34,471 nt of DNA from Dolichospermum sp. FACHB-1091 (GCF_014697585.1 NZ_JACJSB010000040.1:1-34471), one strand, 5' to 3'. Positions 8,429 to 16,744 are shown, counted from the stretch's first letter. Numbers and translations: made by a program. Notes: generated from the letters alone by a model not told the origin.

Positions 8429-8487
8429 AAATTCAGATTTACGCCCTGTACTAATTTACCGCGACAAATTTAAGTTAGGAATTGATA

Positions 8488-8518
8488 AAAAAGCCACTTA
8501 AAGTATAAGTGACTTTTT
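8488..8518 (-). terminator. Intrinsic terminator after the universal stress protein gene
   Basis: AAAAAGCCACTT (8488-8499) and AAGTGACTTTTT (8507-8518) form a 12-bp stem with one wobble and a 7-nt loop, flanked by A and T runs on both strands. On the - strand it follows the stress-protein stop at 8561 and precedes ackA. Confidence 0.8.
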
Positions 8519-8560
8519 CATAATTTCAATTTAATTTCCAGTCATTGAAAAAGAAATTAT

Positions 8561-9220
8561 TTATCTATCAAGACAATGGGGAATACCTAACACTGCACAA
8601 GGAAAATTTTTACCTAATGTTTCAATCATGGGATGATCAGTAGATTTGCAGCCTAAAAAGAGAATATCAGCGGTTTCTAATTGGACAACTTTTTTAAGTT
8701 CTTTAGCAACATTACCAAAGCGCAGATGAGAACTAAATGAACCTTGCCATTCTTCAGCGAGAGTTTTTGCTTGCCAAATAATTCTATCTGCTTCCTGGAG
8801 AGAAGTTCTAGATTCTCTTTCTAACTGCGGTAAAATAGCTGTTCCTTTTGAGCGATTTAATCCCAATGCAACTGACTTTGATATATTCCCCAATTGATAT
8901 TCTAATTGAGCTTGATTTTCAGGAACTTTGAAGATATCAAGAGACTGATGATTCAAGTTTTCTTCTACTACATAAACAGCTTGAACTGTAACTTGAAAAC
9001 TAGTAGCTAAACTCGTTTGGTGGGCAATCCAAAAAGCAATATCTAAGGCTGTATGACTTTGAGGAGAACCATTATAAGCGACAATTAGATTAACTGATTT
9101 CGCTTTTGAACCTTTTTTAGAACATGATTTTTGAGTTCCTGGCAGTAAAACCATTTGTTCAATTAGGTCATCACGACCGATAGCACTTTGTAAACGTGCC
9201 AATATTGGTTTAATTTTCAC
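8561..9220 (-). CDS. Universal stress protein (UspA) family protein under a riboswitch leader
   Basis: With the GTG at 9218-9220 the protein is 219 aa, in frame with a longer version beginning at TTG 9272-9274. I prefer GTG because AAGGGAGAG lies before it, while the TTG has no ribosome site. The protein opens with an amphipathic stretch (ILARLQSAIGRDDLIEQM), then a Rossmann-like Usp domain (VNLIVAYNGSPQSHTALDIA onward, AVYVVEE) and ends ADILFLGCKSTDH...FPCAVLGIP. The usual G-x2-G-x9-G-S/T ATP loop is degenerate, so nucleotide binding is uncertain. A c-di-AMP-type riboswitch in its leader suggests a role in potassium or osmotic homeostasis. The stop precedes a clear terminator, so it is probably monocistronic. 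Confidence 0.85.
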   Translation of the reverse strand: MKIKPILARLQSAIGRDDLIEQMVLLPGTQKSCSKKGSKAKSVNLIVAYNGSPQSHTALDIAFWIAHQTSLATSFQVTVQAVYVVEENLNHQSLDIFKVPENQAQLEYQLGNISKSVALGLNRSKGTAILPQLERESRTSLQEADRIIWQAKTLAEEWQGSFSSHLRFGNVAKELKKVVQLETADILFLGCKSTDHPMIETLGKNFPCAVLGIPHCLDR

Positions 9221-9280
9221 AGTTTTAACTTCTCTCCCTTGAAACAATTGACCAATGAGAAGCGGGGATGACAATTTTAA

Positions 9281-9307
9281 ATTTTAGATTTATCTGTAAT
9301 CTAAAAT
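9281..9307 (-). promoter_or_regulatory. Perfect 10-bp inverted repeat between riboswitch and stress-protein gene
   Basis: ATTTTAGATT (9281-9290) and AATCTAAAAT (9298-9307) form an uninterrupted stem with a 7-nt loop between the aptamer and the start codon. Its place makes it a candidate expression platform (terminator or translation-control hairpin), though no clear U run follows. Confidence 0.45.
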
Positions 9308-9366
9308 CTAGAATTTATTAAGGAAGACCCAATCATAACTGGTATTACAGCCAAGATTTTGGGAGT

Positions 9367-9493
9367 TCCTTCCATTGCTGACGGAGTTAGCTGACGGGCT
9401 AAGACTGGAAGGTGTCTCTCATAAGATTAGCCCCAAATACTTGGTTCCTCCGCTTCAAATTCAGTTTTGATGAATTTGAATTAAGCTACCCAC
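9367..9493 (-). promoter_or_regulatory. ydaO/yuaA-type (cyclic di-AMP) riboswitch
   Basis: Read on the - strand, the leader holds the conserved blocks of this aptamer class in order: a perfect 10-bp hairpin (9471-9480 with 9454-9463), then GCGGAGGAACCAA (ending at 9441), GGGGCTAATC (9434-9425), and CCCGTCAGCTAAC followed by TCCGTCAGC (9398-9377). The last block is enclosed by a CCTTCCA/TGGAAGG stem (9406-9412 with 9368-9374). The GGAaCCAA...GGGG..AAUC...CCCGuCAGCUAAC order is what I know of the ydaO consensus. In other bacteria these switches turn expression off when c-di-AMP is high and control potassium transport, osmolyte and cell-wall genes. Boundaries are approximate. Confidence 0.82.
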
Positions 9494-9747
9494 TAAAAAT
9501 ATAGTGACAGTATTACACTAGATTGCGATAAAGTCAAGTTTAAGAATATTGAGTATACGCTTGTATTCAAGAGCTTGATTTATAATTTTTTCCAATTTTC
9601 CCCATATTTAATGATTTAAACTATTTTGATCTAGCCAAAATTCACAAGTTAGAATTTAGCCATAATTGATGATTAAACGTCAGTATTCAGCCACAGAAAC
9701 TAGATCAGATCCCCGACTTCTTTTTTGATGATGTCAATAACTAATTC

Positions 9748-9839
9748 AGGACTTACGCAAAATATCTCTGAAACCCTCATTTCTCCGTGTCCTCTGTGCC
9801 TGGAGTGGTTCGTTATTTCGTGATTTGTGCGTAAGCCCT
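9748..9839. repeat. Palindromic MITE-like element (AGGACTTACGCA ends)
   Basis: AGGACTTACGCA (9748-9759) and TGCGTAAGCCCT (9828-9839) are terminal inverted repeats with one mismatch around about 68 bp containing CTCCGTGTCCTCTGTGCC, a motif frequent in cyanobacterial intergenic DNA. The same end sequence recurs at 10037 and 10148. Confidence 0.6.
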
Positions 9840-9843
9840 ATAA

Positions 9844-9975
9844 TTAGGGAACACCAAAAAATAAATTACCCAATTTTGTGGGATCGGCATCCTGCCCGTC
9901 CTTGATGATTAGCGGGCAGTTCGTCCTGCACCACAAGAAATTTTTGGGTATTTTTTTAGTTGGAAGTCCCTTAAT
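9844..9975. repeat. Second palindromic element nested in the same arms
   Basis: Imperfect arms (ATTAGGGAACACC... against ...GGAAGTCCCTTAAT) flank inner stems, including TACCCA/TGGGTA, TTGTGG/CCACAA and the perfect CTGCCCG (9892-9898) / CGGGCAG (9913-9919). Sequences around GGACGGGCAGGATGCCGATC are dispersed repeats in cyanobacteria. Confidence 0.5.
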
Positions 9976-10036
9976 CAATAATAGAAGTCGGGGATCTTAC
10001 TTTTTAGTTCATTTCTTTTCTATTTTCTTTTCTATT

Positions 10037-10160
10037 AGGACTTACACAAGTGTCACACCAAAAATCTGTTGTAGGGTGCTTTACTACTGCATACATCCTG
10101 CAAATAAACAGATTATTGATATCTGACGCACCCTACAAATGTGCCAGTTGCGTAAGTCCT
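10037..10160. repeat. Third MITE-like element just before cinA
   Basis: AGGACTTACACAA (10037-10049) and TTGCGTAAGTCCT (10148-10160) are terminal inverted repeats (one mismatch), the same family as the 9748-9839 element. An inner 9-bp inverted repeat GTAGGGTGC (10071-10079) / GCACCCTAC (10128-10136) matches a motif very common in cyanobacterial intergenic repeats. It ends about 65 bp before cinA. Confidence 0.65.
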
Positions 10161-10224
10161 GGAAAAAACTATGTAAAATTGAAATTGTTGAAGTGCAGAA
10201 TGTGGGGTATAATAAACAAAAACC

Positions 10225-11475
10225 ATGAGTGCAGAAATTATTTGTGTTGGTACAGAGATACTGTTAGGAGATATTCTCAACAGCAATGCCCAATATCTTG
10301 CTCAAGAATTGGCAAAGCTAGGCATTCCCCATTACTATCAAACTGTAGTAGGGGATAATCCAGAAAGACTGAAACAAGTTATCGAAATTGCTGCTTCTAG
10401 AGTGCAAATTCTCATTTTTACAGGTGGTTTAGGACCCACACCCGATGATCTGACCTGTGAAACTATCGCTAATTTTTTTCGTACCCCTTTAGTAGAACGA
10501 GCCGATATTGTAGAAGATATAGCAGAGAAATTTGCCCAACGGGGACGAGTTATGTCTCCCAATAATCGCAAACAAGCCCTGATTCCCCAAGGTGCAGAAA
10601 TTTTACCCAACCCCACAGGCACAGCACCTGGTATTATTTGGCAACCTGGGACTGGATTAACTATTTTTACATTCCCTGGTGTTCCCAGTGAAATGTATCG
10701 AATGTGGTCAGAAACCGCCGTACCTTTTCTTAAAAGTCAAGGTTGGGGAAAAGAAATTATTTATAGTCGCAGTTTAAGGTTTTGGGGCATTGGAGAATCA
10801 GCTTTAGCTGAAAAAGTAGCTGCTTACTTTGACCTAATTAATCCCACAGTAGCACCCTATGCAGGTAAAGGAGAAGTCAGATTGAGAATTTCGGCTAAGG
10901 CTGCGGACACAACAGCAGCCGAGTCCTTAATTACACCGATTGAAAAACAACTAATAGAAATTGCTGGCTTAGATTATTATGGTGCTGATAATGACACATT
11001 AGCTTCCGTAGTTGGTCATTTGTTACGGTCTTCCCGGGAAACCCTATCAGTGGCGGAATCTTGCACAGGTGGAGGTCTGGGCCAAATGTTAACAGAAATT
11101 CCTGGTAGTTCTGATTACTTTTGGGGTGGGGTAATTTCCTATGACAACTCAGTAAAAGTTGGATTGTTAGGGGTAAACCCAGAGGATTTAGAGAAATTTG
11201 GTGCTGTGAGTGCAACTGTAGCCGAACAAATGGCTATCGGTGTAAAAAATCGTTTCTCAACCACTTGGGGATTAAGTATTACAGGAATTGCTGGACCGAC
11301 TGGGGGAACAGAAGCCAAACCAGTGGGTTTAGTCTATATCGGGTTAGCCGGTCCTGGAAATCAAGTAGTAAGTTTTGAACATCGGTTTGGAACGATTCGT
11401 GGCCGTTCTTTAATTCGTTATGTCAGTGCAAATGCTGCACTGGACAATTTACGGCGGCGGTTGTTGACAAGGTAA
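10225..11475 (+). CDS. cinA: CinA-like protein (MoCF-type domain + nicotinamide-nucleotide amidase)
   Basis: 416 aa, normal two-domain CinA. The N-terminal part (about 1-170) is a MoCF-type domain with VGTEILLGDILNSN and FTGGLGPTPDDLT, associated in characterised members with ADP-ribose/NMN-related pyrophosphatase activity. A linker is followed by the C-terminal CinA/PncC domain (about 255-416) with VAESCTGGGLGQ (nucleophile Ser), GGVISYDNSVK and TGIAGPTGG. This domain deamidates NMN to nicotinate mononucleotide in pyridine-nucleotide salvage. The historic name means competence/damage-inducible. It is preceded by repeats and followed by a long gap, so it is probably a single-gene unit. Confidence 0.94.
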   Translation: MSAEIICVGTEILLGDILNSNAQYLAQELAKLGIPHYYQTVVGDNPERLKQVIEIAASRVQILIFTGGLGPTPDDLTCETIANFFRTPLVERADIVEDIAEKFAQRGRVMSPNNRKQALIPQGAEILPNPTGTAPGIIWQPGTGLTIFTFPGVPSEMYRMWSETAVPFLKSQGWGKEIIYSRSLRFWGIGESALAEKVAAYFDLINPTVAPYAGKGEVRLRISAKAADTTAAESLITPIEKQLIEIAGLDYYGADNDTLASVVGHLLRSSRETLSVAESCTGGGLGQMLTEIPGSSDYFWGGVISYDNSVKVGLLGVNPEDLEKFGAVSATVAEQMAIGVKNRFSTTWGLSITGIAGPTGGTEAKPVGLVYIGLAGPGNQVVSFEHRFGTIRGRSLIRYVSANAALDNLRRRLLTR

Positions 11476-12339
11476 GTTATAAGGTACATTTCAAAGATCA
11501 CTATCTCAGTCTTTCTTGATCAGGTGTAAAATGGCGATCGCATTTTGCCAATGATGCAGGTGCTAATTAATGGCGTTTATTAAGTGGTTTTGAGCATTAT
11601 TCGTTTTTTTACTCACTAAAAGCCTGTATTAGACATCTAACAAAAACTAAATCTCAGTGATGTAGAATATTTGTATAAACCTTCGATATTATCTCTATAT
11701 AATCCTTACAGGAGATAAATATTCACTAAATTAGAGATTCCATCATCAAAGGTTTTGATAATATTCCTTTTGTAAAAACAATTATTATTTACAAATTTAA
11801 AAAAAAATATTAGGTATTTACGCGATTGTCATTCAAACCAGAATATTAGACGATATGATTTGTCAACATAAAAAATAACATCAAAACAATTATCACATCT
11901 CACCTAGTTGTAATAATTGTAATTTTGAAATTTGTAGTTATTAACCCCGCTACTTACTAGTATGCCCTTTTAAAATTACAATGACGCTAAATATTTTTTG
12001 GGAGCTAGTTTTTTATTTTTCAATCCGTAAACTCAGTTTTTATTTTTACACTTAGTTACTCTCCTATGGGAGGGATCGTAATGCACTTTAAATAGGTACA
12101 AACATGGCTTATAAATGATCAAAAAATTCTCTTAAAGTGTACAAAAATCTAGCTTTATATTTGTTTGTGATGTTTTATCAGTGAGTAATTTTTGTCATCT
12201 GTGATCATTGTAGATAAATAATTGAGTGTAAAACAAGTATTGAGATATACAAAAGCAAGCGGAAACAGGAGAATCAGTGAGCAAAGTGTAAGATAATGCT
12301 AAAAATGAGAAAAGCGGTTTTAAAGGAGTAAATTAGAAT
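11476..12339. other. 864-bp gene-free stretch, presumed promoter region of the polysaccharide locus
   Basis: No ORF of useful length or recognisable relic is seen on either strand. The DNA is strongly AT-rich with one HIP1 site near 11533 and a small CTCC/GGAG hairpin near 12061-12071. As it separates cinA from a long same-strand run of polysaccharide genes, it probably carries the promoter and 5' leader for that run. AAAGGAG at 12322-12328 is a good ribosome site for the first glycosyltransferase. Confidence 0.5.
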
Positions 12340-13635
12340 ATGCCATTACGACATTATCTAAATTCAGTAAATGAAGTTCAGTACCCTAAAGTGGATAAAT
12401 CACCCGACAAATTAATTAATGTATCTATAATCACGGAGTTTTTCCCTCCAGATTATGCAGCTACAGGACAGTTGATTGAGGAATTAGTCAAAGAGTTAGA
12501 AAAGCAAGGAGTGGTAATTAGAGTATTCACAGGACAACCAGGGTACGCTTTTTCTACTTCTAAAGCAGCAGCAACAGAGCGAATCGGTGATATTTTAATC
12601 CGCAGATCTCGATCAACCCAAATTTGGACTGGACGGATTCGTGGTAAGGCTGTCAGTGGCATTTTATTTACACTGCGGGCTTTTCTGCATATAGTCAAGA
12701 ATTTTCGAGTGAGTGAAGTATTTCTAATAACATCAGCACCTCCTTTTTTACCAATAGCAGCATATATTGCTAATTTATTATTGAAAGTCCCCTATATTTG
12801 TTTAATTTATGATTTGTATCCAGATATTGCGATCGCTCTGGGGGTGGTTTCCGATAATCACTGGATAGTAAAATTTTGGCGGGCAATCAACCGGCAGGTT
12901 TGGCAAAAATCCAAGGGCATTATTGTATTGAGTTCTGATATGAAGGAACGCGTAATAGCAACCTGCCCAGAGGTGTCTGATAAAGTTTCTGTGATTCATA
13001 GTTGGGGAGATCCTGAATTGATTGTACCTATTGCCAAAGAAGACAATTGGTTTGCCAAAAAACATAATTTAGTTGATAAATTTACAGTTCTTTATTCTGG
13101 TAATATGGGTAGGTGTCATGACTTGGACACCATTTTAGCGGCGGCTCAACAACTGAAAGATGAACCGATTCAGTTTCTTTGTATTGGTGGTGGTCCTAAA
13201 AGAGAAGGCTTCATTCGGGAGGTTGCTAACCTAGGATTAAAAAACTTTCTTTTTCTCCCCTATCAAGATAAGAATGTGTTACCATACTCTATGACGGCTT
13301 GTGATTTGTCCTTAGTTAGTCTAGAAGATGGTCTCAAAGGTTTAGTGGCTCCTAGCAAACTCTACCCAGCTTTAGCTGCTGGGAGACCAGTGGCAGCGAT
13401 TTGTCCCAGGAGTTCCTATTTACGACAACTAATAGCAGATGGTAAATTTGGTGTTGCCATTGACAATGGAGATAGTAATGCTTTGGCTGCATTCATTCTC
13501 CAATTAAATCACAATGACCAAATGGCCAAAAAAATGGGTCATGAGTCCCGGAAATATTTGGAGTCAAATTTTACGCCGAAAATCATAGCGAAACAATATA
13601 TCAATGTGCTAAAATCCTCAATATCTGACTTATGA
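12340..13635 (+). CDS. Glycosyltransferase family 4 (WbuB-like)
   Basis: 431 aa GT-B fold retaining glycosyltransferase, first gene of the surface-glycan locus. The N-terminal domain begins VSIITEFFPPDYAATGQLI near residue 28, the typical acceptor-side G-x-x loop of GT4 enzymes of the WbuB/FnlA-linked type. The C-terminal nucleotide-sugar domain has FTVLYSGNMGRCHDLDTI, CIGGGPKREGF and SLEDGLKGLVAPSKLYPALA, where the E-x7-E-like donor site is expected. Membrane association through a hydrophobic patch near LITSAPPFLPIAAYIANLLL is plausible. The donor and acceptor sugars cannot be told. An AAAGGAG ribosome site precedes the ATG. Confidence 0.9.
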   Translation: MPLRHYLNSVNEVQYPKVDKSPDKLINVSIITEFFPPDYAATGQLIEELVKELEKQGVVIRVFTGQPGYAFSTSKAAATERIGDILIRRSRSTQIWTGRIRGKAVSGILFTLRAFLHIVKNFRVSEVFLITSAPPFLPIAAYIANLLLKVPYICLIYDLYPDIAIALGVVSDNHWIVKFWRAINRQVWQKSKGIIVLSSDMKERVIATCPEVSDKVSVIHSWGDPELIVPIAKEDNWFAKKHNLVDKFTVLYSGNMGRCHDLDTILAAAQQLKDEPIQFLCIGGGPKREGFIREVANLGLKNFLFLPYQDKNVLPYSMTACDLSLVSLEDGLKGLVAPSKLYPALAAGRPVAAICPRSSYLRQLIADGKFGVAIDNGDSNALAAFILQLNHNDQMAKKMGHESRKYLESNFTPKIIAKQYINVLKSSISDL

Positions 13636-13818
13636 ACATAATCGCAATTACTGTATTACCTTTAATACAAGAAATTATTTAAGAAAACTAAGTTGAAAAA
13701 TTTAATACCTGAGATGTTGAATCAGGAGTTGGGCTTCGATGGTCTTTTTGATCTCAGTCCCTCCCACGCAACCTTATTACGATCTGTTGTCTATTAATGA
13801 TATGATCAGGGGGCCGCA

Positions 13819-14244
13819 GTGCAGAGAAGGTGTGATAAAAATCGGAAACGCTCTCAGCGGAGAGCTATATATTGTCCAATCCATAACTGCTATATGGATA
13901 GTGTCAGCCAAAAATATGGACTGTTTGCCGAACAACCCGGACAACTACAAAAACGTGGTATAGCCAGAAGAGAAGCAATGATTTTAGTTGCAGCTAAAAC
14001 CACAGTTTCCTTAAATGGTGAGTGGTTAGAGGCTTTCTGGTGTAAAGAGTGCCAAGAGACAAAGTGGTATCATGTGCATAAGAATGGTACTACGTATAAC
14101 TTAGCTATTGCCTCAGAGGAACTTTGGCGGCAAGCAACAGGAGTGATTGATCCCCATCGTAACCCTTCCGTCGGAGAGTTTACATATAGGCAGTCTCGAA
14201 CTCTTGGTGGTAAGAGTGTTAAGGATTTTTCGGTAATGAATTGA
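13819..14244 (+). CDS. Small Cys-rich cyanobacterial protein, putative zinc ribbon
   Basis: 141 aa starting at GTG, with AGGGGG five bases before it; the frame has stops at 13795-13800 and no better start. The N-terminus is very basic (RRCDKNRKRSQRRA). CPIHNC (19-24) and CKEC (75-78) supply four Cys in a C-x4-C ... C-x2-C arrangement that could bind zinc. A conserved-looking RGIARREAMILVAAKTTV helix and WYHVHKNG lie between and after. I know of no function. It could be a nucleic-acid-binding or regulatory protein. It stands between a glycosyltransferase and an epimerase of the glycan locus, which hints at but does not prove a role there. Confidence 0.65.
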   Translation: MQRRCDKNRKRSQRRAIYCPIHNCYMDSVSQKYGLFAEQPGQLQKRGIARREAMILVAAKTTVSLNGEWLEAFWCKECQETKWYHVHKNGTTYNLAIASEELWRQATGVIDPHRNPSVGEFTYRQSRTLGGKSVKDFSVMN

Positions 14245-14338
14245 TCCTTAAAACAAAGTAGCTTGAGGGCATTTGTCCATAAGACTACTACCAATTGTAG
14301 TAATAAATTGCTGTCTTGAAGTAAACAACGGTTTTTTT

Positions 14339-15391
14339 ATGTTCAAACTACTTGTAACTGGTTCATCAGGGTTAATTGGCTCTGAAGTATGCTTTCATTT
14401 TGCCTCCCTTGATTGGGAAATTCATGGTGTAGATAATAACCAAAGAGCGGTTTTCTTCGGATCTGCAGGAGATACGCGCTGGAATCAACAACGACTGCAA
14501 AACTCCATCAAGGGGTTTGTTCATCATGAACTAGATATCCGCGATCGCCAAGGTGTACTAAACTTAATGGAGAGTATTCAACCAGATGCCATTGTACATA
14601 CAGCAGCACAGCCTAGTCATGATCGAGCAGCAGCAATTCCCTTTGACGATTTTGACACAAATGCAGTAGGAACACTCAACTTACTGGAAGCTGTAAGACA
14701 ATTTTGTCCAAAATCGCCCTTTGTGCATATGTCCACAAATAAAGTATATGGTGATCTTCCCAACTCAATTAAGCTCAAAGAACTAGATACCAGATGGGAT
14801 TATGACGATATTACCTATGAAAATGGGATTCCCGAAACCTTTAGCATTGATCAATCAAAGCATTCATTATTTGGTGCATCTAAAGTTGCAGCAGACGTGA
14901 TAGTCCAAGAGTATGGACGCTATTTTGACATACCAACTTGCTGTTTGCGCGGTGGGTGTTTAACCGGTCCAAACCACTCAGGAGTAGAATTACATGGCTT
15001 TTTAAGTTATTTAGTCAAGAGTAACTTAGAAGAACGTACTTACAAAATTTATGGCTACAAGGGCAAGCAAGTTAGAGACAATATCCATTCCTACGATGTG
15101 GCTCGGTTTATAGAAGAGTTTATTAACAATCCTCGTTGTGGAGAAGTTTATAATTTGGGAGGAGGTAAAAATAATACCTGCTCAATTTTAGAGGCTTTTG
15201 ATATTGTTGCTTCTCTCTCAGGTAAACCAATGCAACATGAATACATAGACAAAAACCGAGAAGGTGATCACATTTGCTACTACAGCGATTTGCGGAAGAT
15301 GCAGGAACATTATCCTCAGTGGTCAGTTACTAAGTCATTAACTGATATTTTTACGGAAATTACTAAATCATGGCAGAATCGCTTAGGATGA
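14339..15391 (+). CDS. NAD-dependent sugar-nucleotide epimerase/dehydratase, CDP-paratose epimerase-like
   Basis: From the ATG at 14339 the protein is 351 aa; an upstream TTG in frame (14273) would add 22 residues before the Rossmann start and is unlikely. Extended SDR family: TGSSGLIG (7-14) binds [12 protein letters not shown] and STNKVYGD are typical active-site strands, and the C-terminal [10 protein letters not shown] matches CDP-paratose/CDP-tyvelose epimerase relatives. The catalytic Y-x-x-x-K is replaced by F-G-A-S-K in [12 protein letters not shown], as I recall also in related cyanobacterial proteins. It should modify a nucleotide-activated sugar for the locus; the substrate is unknown. 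A broken 3' copy of a close relative lies at 16562-16742. Confidence 0.85.
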   Translation: MFKLLVTGSSGLIGSEVCFHFASLDWEIHGVDNNQRAVFFGSAGDTRWNQQRLQNSIKGFVHHELDIRDRQGVLNLMESIQPDAIVHTAAQPSHDRAAAIPFDDFDTNAVGTLNLLEAVRQFCPKSPFVHMSTNKVYGDLPNSIKLKELDTRWDYDDITYENGIPETFSIDQSKHSLFGASKVAADVIVQEYGRYFDIPTCCLRGGCLTGPNHSGVELHGFLSYLVKSNLEERTYKIYGYKGKQVRDNIHSYDVARFIEEFINNPRCGEVYNLGGGKNNTCSILEAFDIVASLSGKPMQHEYIDKNREGDHICYYSDLRKMQEHYPQWSVTKSLTDIFTEITKSWQNRLG

Positions 15392-15552
15392 GATTTTGTT
15401 TAGTATTTTACTAAAAGGTGTAGTCCTTACCGATCTAAAAATATTTGCCTATATTTCTAGTGACTAGTGACTATAGATACAATGGCGGAATTGCCATAAT
15501 GAATCAGAAGAGAAAAATTAGCAGTTGATGCCAAGTTAGGTAAGCTAAAATT

Positions 15553-16389
15553 ATGAAACAAACCGCCTCCCAACCAGAATTAGTAATTGAAGCAGGACGT
15601 AGAGAAAAAGAATATTGGCGAGATTTATGGCGATATAGAGAATTATTTTACTTTCTGGCTTGGAGAGATATATTAGTTAGATACAAGCAAACTGCAATCG
15701 GTATTGTTTGGGCACTAATTCGTCCTTTTTTGACAATGGTTGTATTTACCGTAGTATTTGGACAATTGGCAAAATTGCCATCGGGAGGTGCACCCTATCC
15801 AATCTTAGTATTTTCTGCGATGTTACCCTGGCAATTCTTCTCTAATTCCCTTTCTGAATGCAGTAATAGTTTAATTAGTAATTCTAACTTACTTTCTAAA
15901 GTCTATTTTCCCAGATTAGTAGTACCAACTAGTGCTGTAGTTGTAAGCTTTGTAGACTTTATGATTTCGGGAATTATTTTATTAGGACTAATGGCATGGT
16001 ATAACTTTGTTCCTAGTTGGCGGATTTTAACCTTACCATTATTTATTGCTATCGCCTTTGCTGCTTCAATGGGAGCGGGATTATGGTTAGCTTCCTTGAA
16101 TGTCCAGTATCGAGATTTTCGGTTTATTGTGCCATTTATTGTCCAATTCGGTTTATATATCTCACCTGTAGGATTTAGCAGTAGCATAGTTCCTGAAAAA
16201 TGGCGATTTGTTTATTCATTGAACCCAATGGTAGGGGTAATTGATGGTTTTCGGTGGGCAATTTTAGGTGCAGATTCTCAATTATATTTACCAGGTTTTA
16301 TTATTTCTATGGTGTTAGTATTTTTACTATTAGTGAGTGGAATTTGGTATTTTAGGAAGATGGAAAGGACATTTGCTGATGTGATTTAG
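15553..16389 (+). CDS. wzm: ABC-2 type polysaccharide export permease (Wzm-like)
   Basis: 278 aa integral inner-membrane protein, the usual length. With a Wzt ATPase it exports undecaprenyl-linked polysaccharide across the plasma membrane. It has an amphipathic N-terminal segment (REKEYWRDLWRYRELFYFLA), then WRDILVRYKQTAIGIVWALI typical of TagG/RfbA/Wzm permeases, and about six hydrophobic segments, with NSLISNSNLLSKVYFPRLVV in the cytosolic loop and FIVQFGLYISPVGFSSS near the fifth. Its ATPase partner is 1.3 kb downstream (17738), separated by relic DNA and DUF29, whereas such pairs are normally adjacent; the intervening piece looks inserted. Confidence 0.92.
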   Translation: MKQTASQPELVIEAGRREKEYWRDLWRYRELFYFLAWRDILVRYKQTAIGIVWALIRPFLTMVVFTVVFGQLAKLPSGGAPYPILVFSAMLPWQFFSNSLSECSNSLISNSNLLSKVYFPRLVVPTSAVVVSFVDFMISGIILLGLMAWYNFVPSWRILTLPLFIAIAFAASMGAGLWLASLNVQYRDFRFIVPFIVQFGLYISPVGFSSSIVPEKWRFVYSLNPMVGVIDGFRWAILGADSQLYLPGFIISMVLVFLLLVSGIWYFRKMERTFADVI

Positions 16390-16396
16390 ATGATTA

Positions 16397-16459
16397 GATT
16401 TAGATAATGAACCTCAACCGGATGCTTTATTAAGAACAAAAACAGAATCTGGTTTCCAT
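16397..16459 (+). pseudogene. Short relic of a Uma2-type (DUF820) gene
   Basis: The frame reads DLDNEPQPDALLRTKTESG. D-N-E-P-Q-P-D-x-L-L-R is a hallmark segment of cyanobacterial Uma2-family proteins, which carry PD-(D/E)xK nuclease folds. Nothing else of that gene adjoins it, so it is a fragment. The frame stays open to about 16640 without further similarity that I recognise. Confidence 0.5.
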
Positions 16460-16561
16460 CATAATATTTATTATGATATTTTCTATGTTAGAGTCAAATC
16501 GGAAACAAATCTAGTTTTTGAAAGGAATCAGATCAACCTAACTGCTATTGAAAAACAAGAG

Positions 16562-16742
16562 ACTACTTGTAAAGCGATGCTTTATACCTACGTATCAGAA
16601 AACCGTATTGGTGATCATATATTCCGATTTAACAAAAATGCGTGAGCATTATCCTCACTGGGATATTACAATTTCCTTAGAAGAGACAATTAAGCAGATA
16701 GTTGAATCTTGGCAACAGCGATTAAATACAGGAGATAATTAA
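16562..16742 (+). pseudogene. 3' remnant of a second CDP-paratose epimerase-like gene, frameshifted
   Basis: YVSENRIGDHI (from about 16587) followed, after a frame change near 16620, by YSDLTKMREHYPHWDITIS and EETIKQIVESWQQRL aligns with the last 50 residues of the epimerase at 14339-15391 ([20 protein letters not shown], then [11 protein letters not shown]...ITKSWQNRL). The remnant is clearly related but not identical, so it is from a diverged paralogue rather than a recent copy. It starts mid-protein and has lost bases between GDHI and SDL, so it cannot make a working enzyme. Confidence 0.85.
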
Positions 16743-16744
16743 TA

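Larger units (their letters stand above)
9707..9997. repeat. Long inverted repeat enclosing nested palindromic elements
   Basis: AGATCCCCGACTTCT (9707-9721) is repeated exactly in inverse at 9983-9997. The two 15-bp arms enclose two smaller palindromic elements. The arrangement looks like a MITE that was hit by further MITE-like repeats; no coding capacity is present. Confidence 0.6.

Noticed and set aside
9272-9274. TTG start for the universal stress protein gene
   Set aside because: No ribosome site and it would translate through leader sequence; the GTG at 9218-9220 has AAGGGAGAG upstream. Not fully excluded.
9878-10358. Open frames of 82 and 102 codons on the + strand before and into cinA
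   Set aside because: They run through palindromic repeats and into cinA in another frame; translation has no protein-like pattern.
11476-12339. Hidden small gene or structured RNA in the 860-bp gap
   Set aside because: Only very short frames and an isolated small hairpin; no conserved RNA motif I can name.
13739-13963. 74-codon frame overlapping the Cys-rich protein gene
   Set aside because: Alternative frame of the same DNA; the other frame carries paired Cys motifs and continues longer.
14273-14338. N-terminal extension of the SDR epimerase from TTG
   Set aside because: Adds 22 residues before the Rossmann beta strand that normally begins these proteins; ATG at 14339 fits better.
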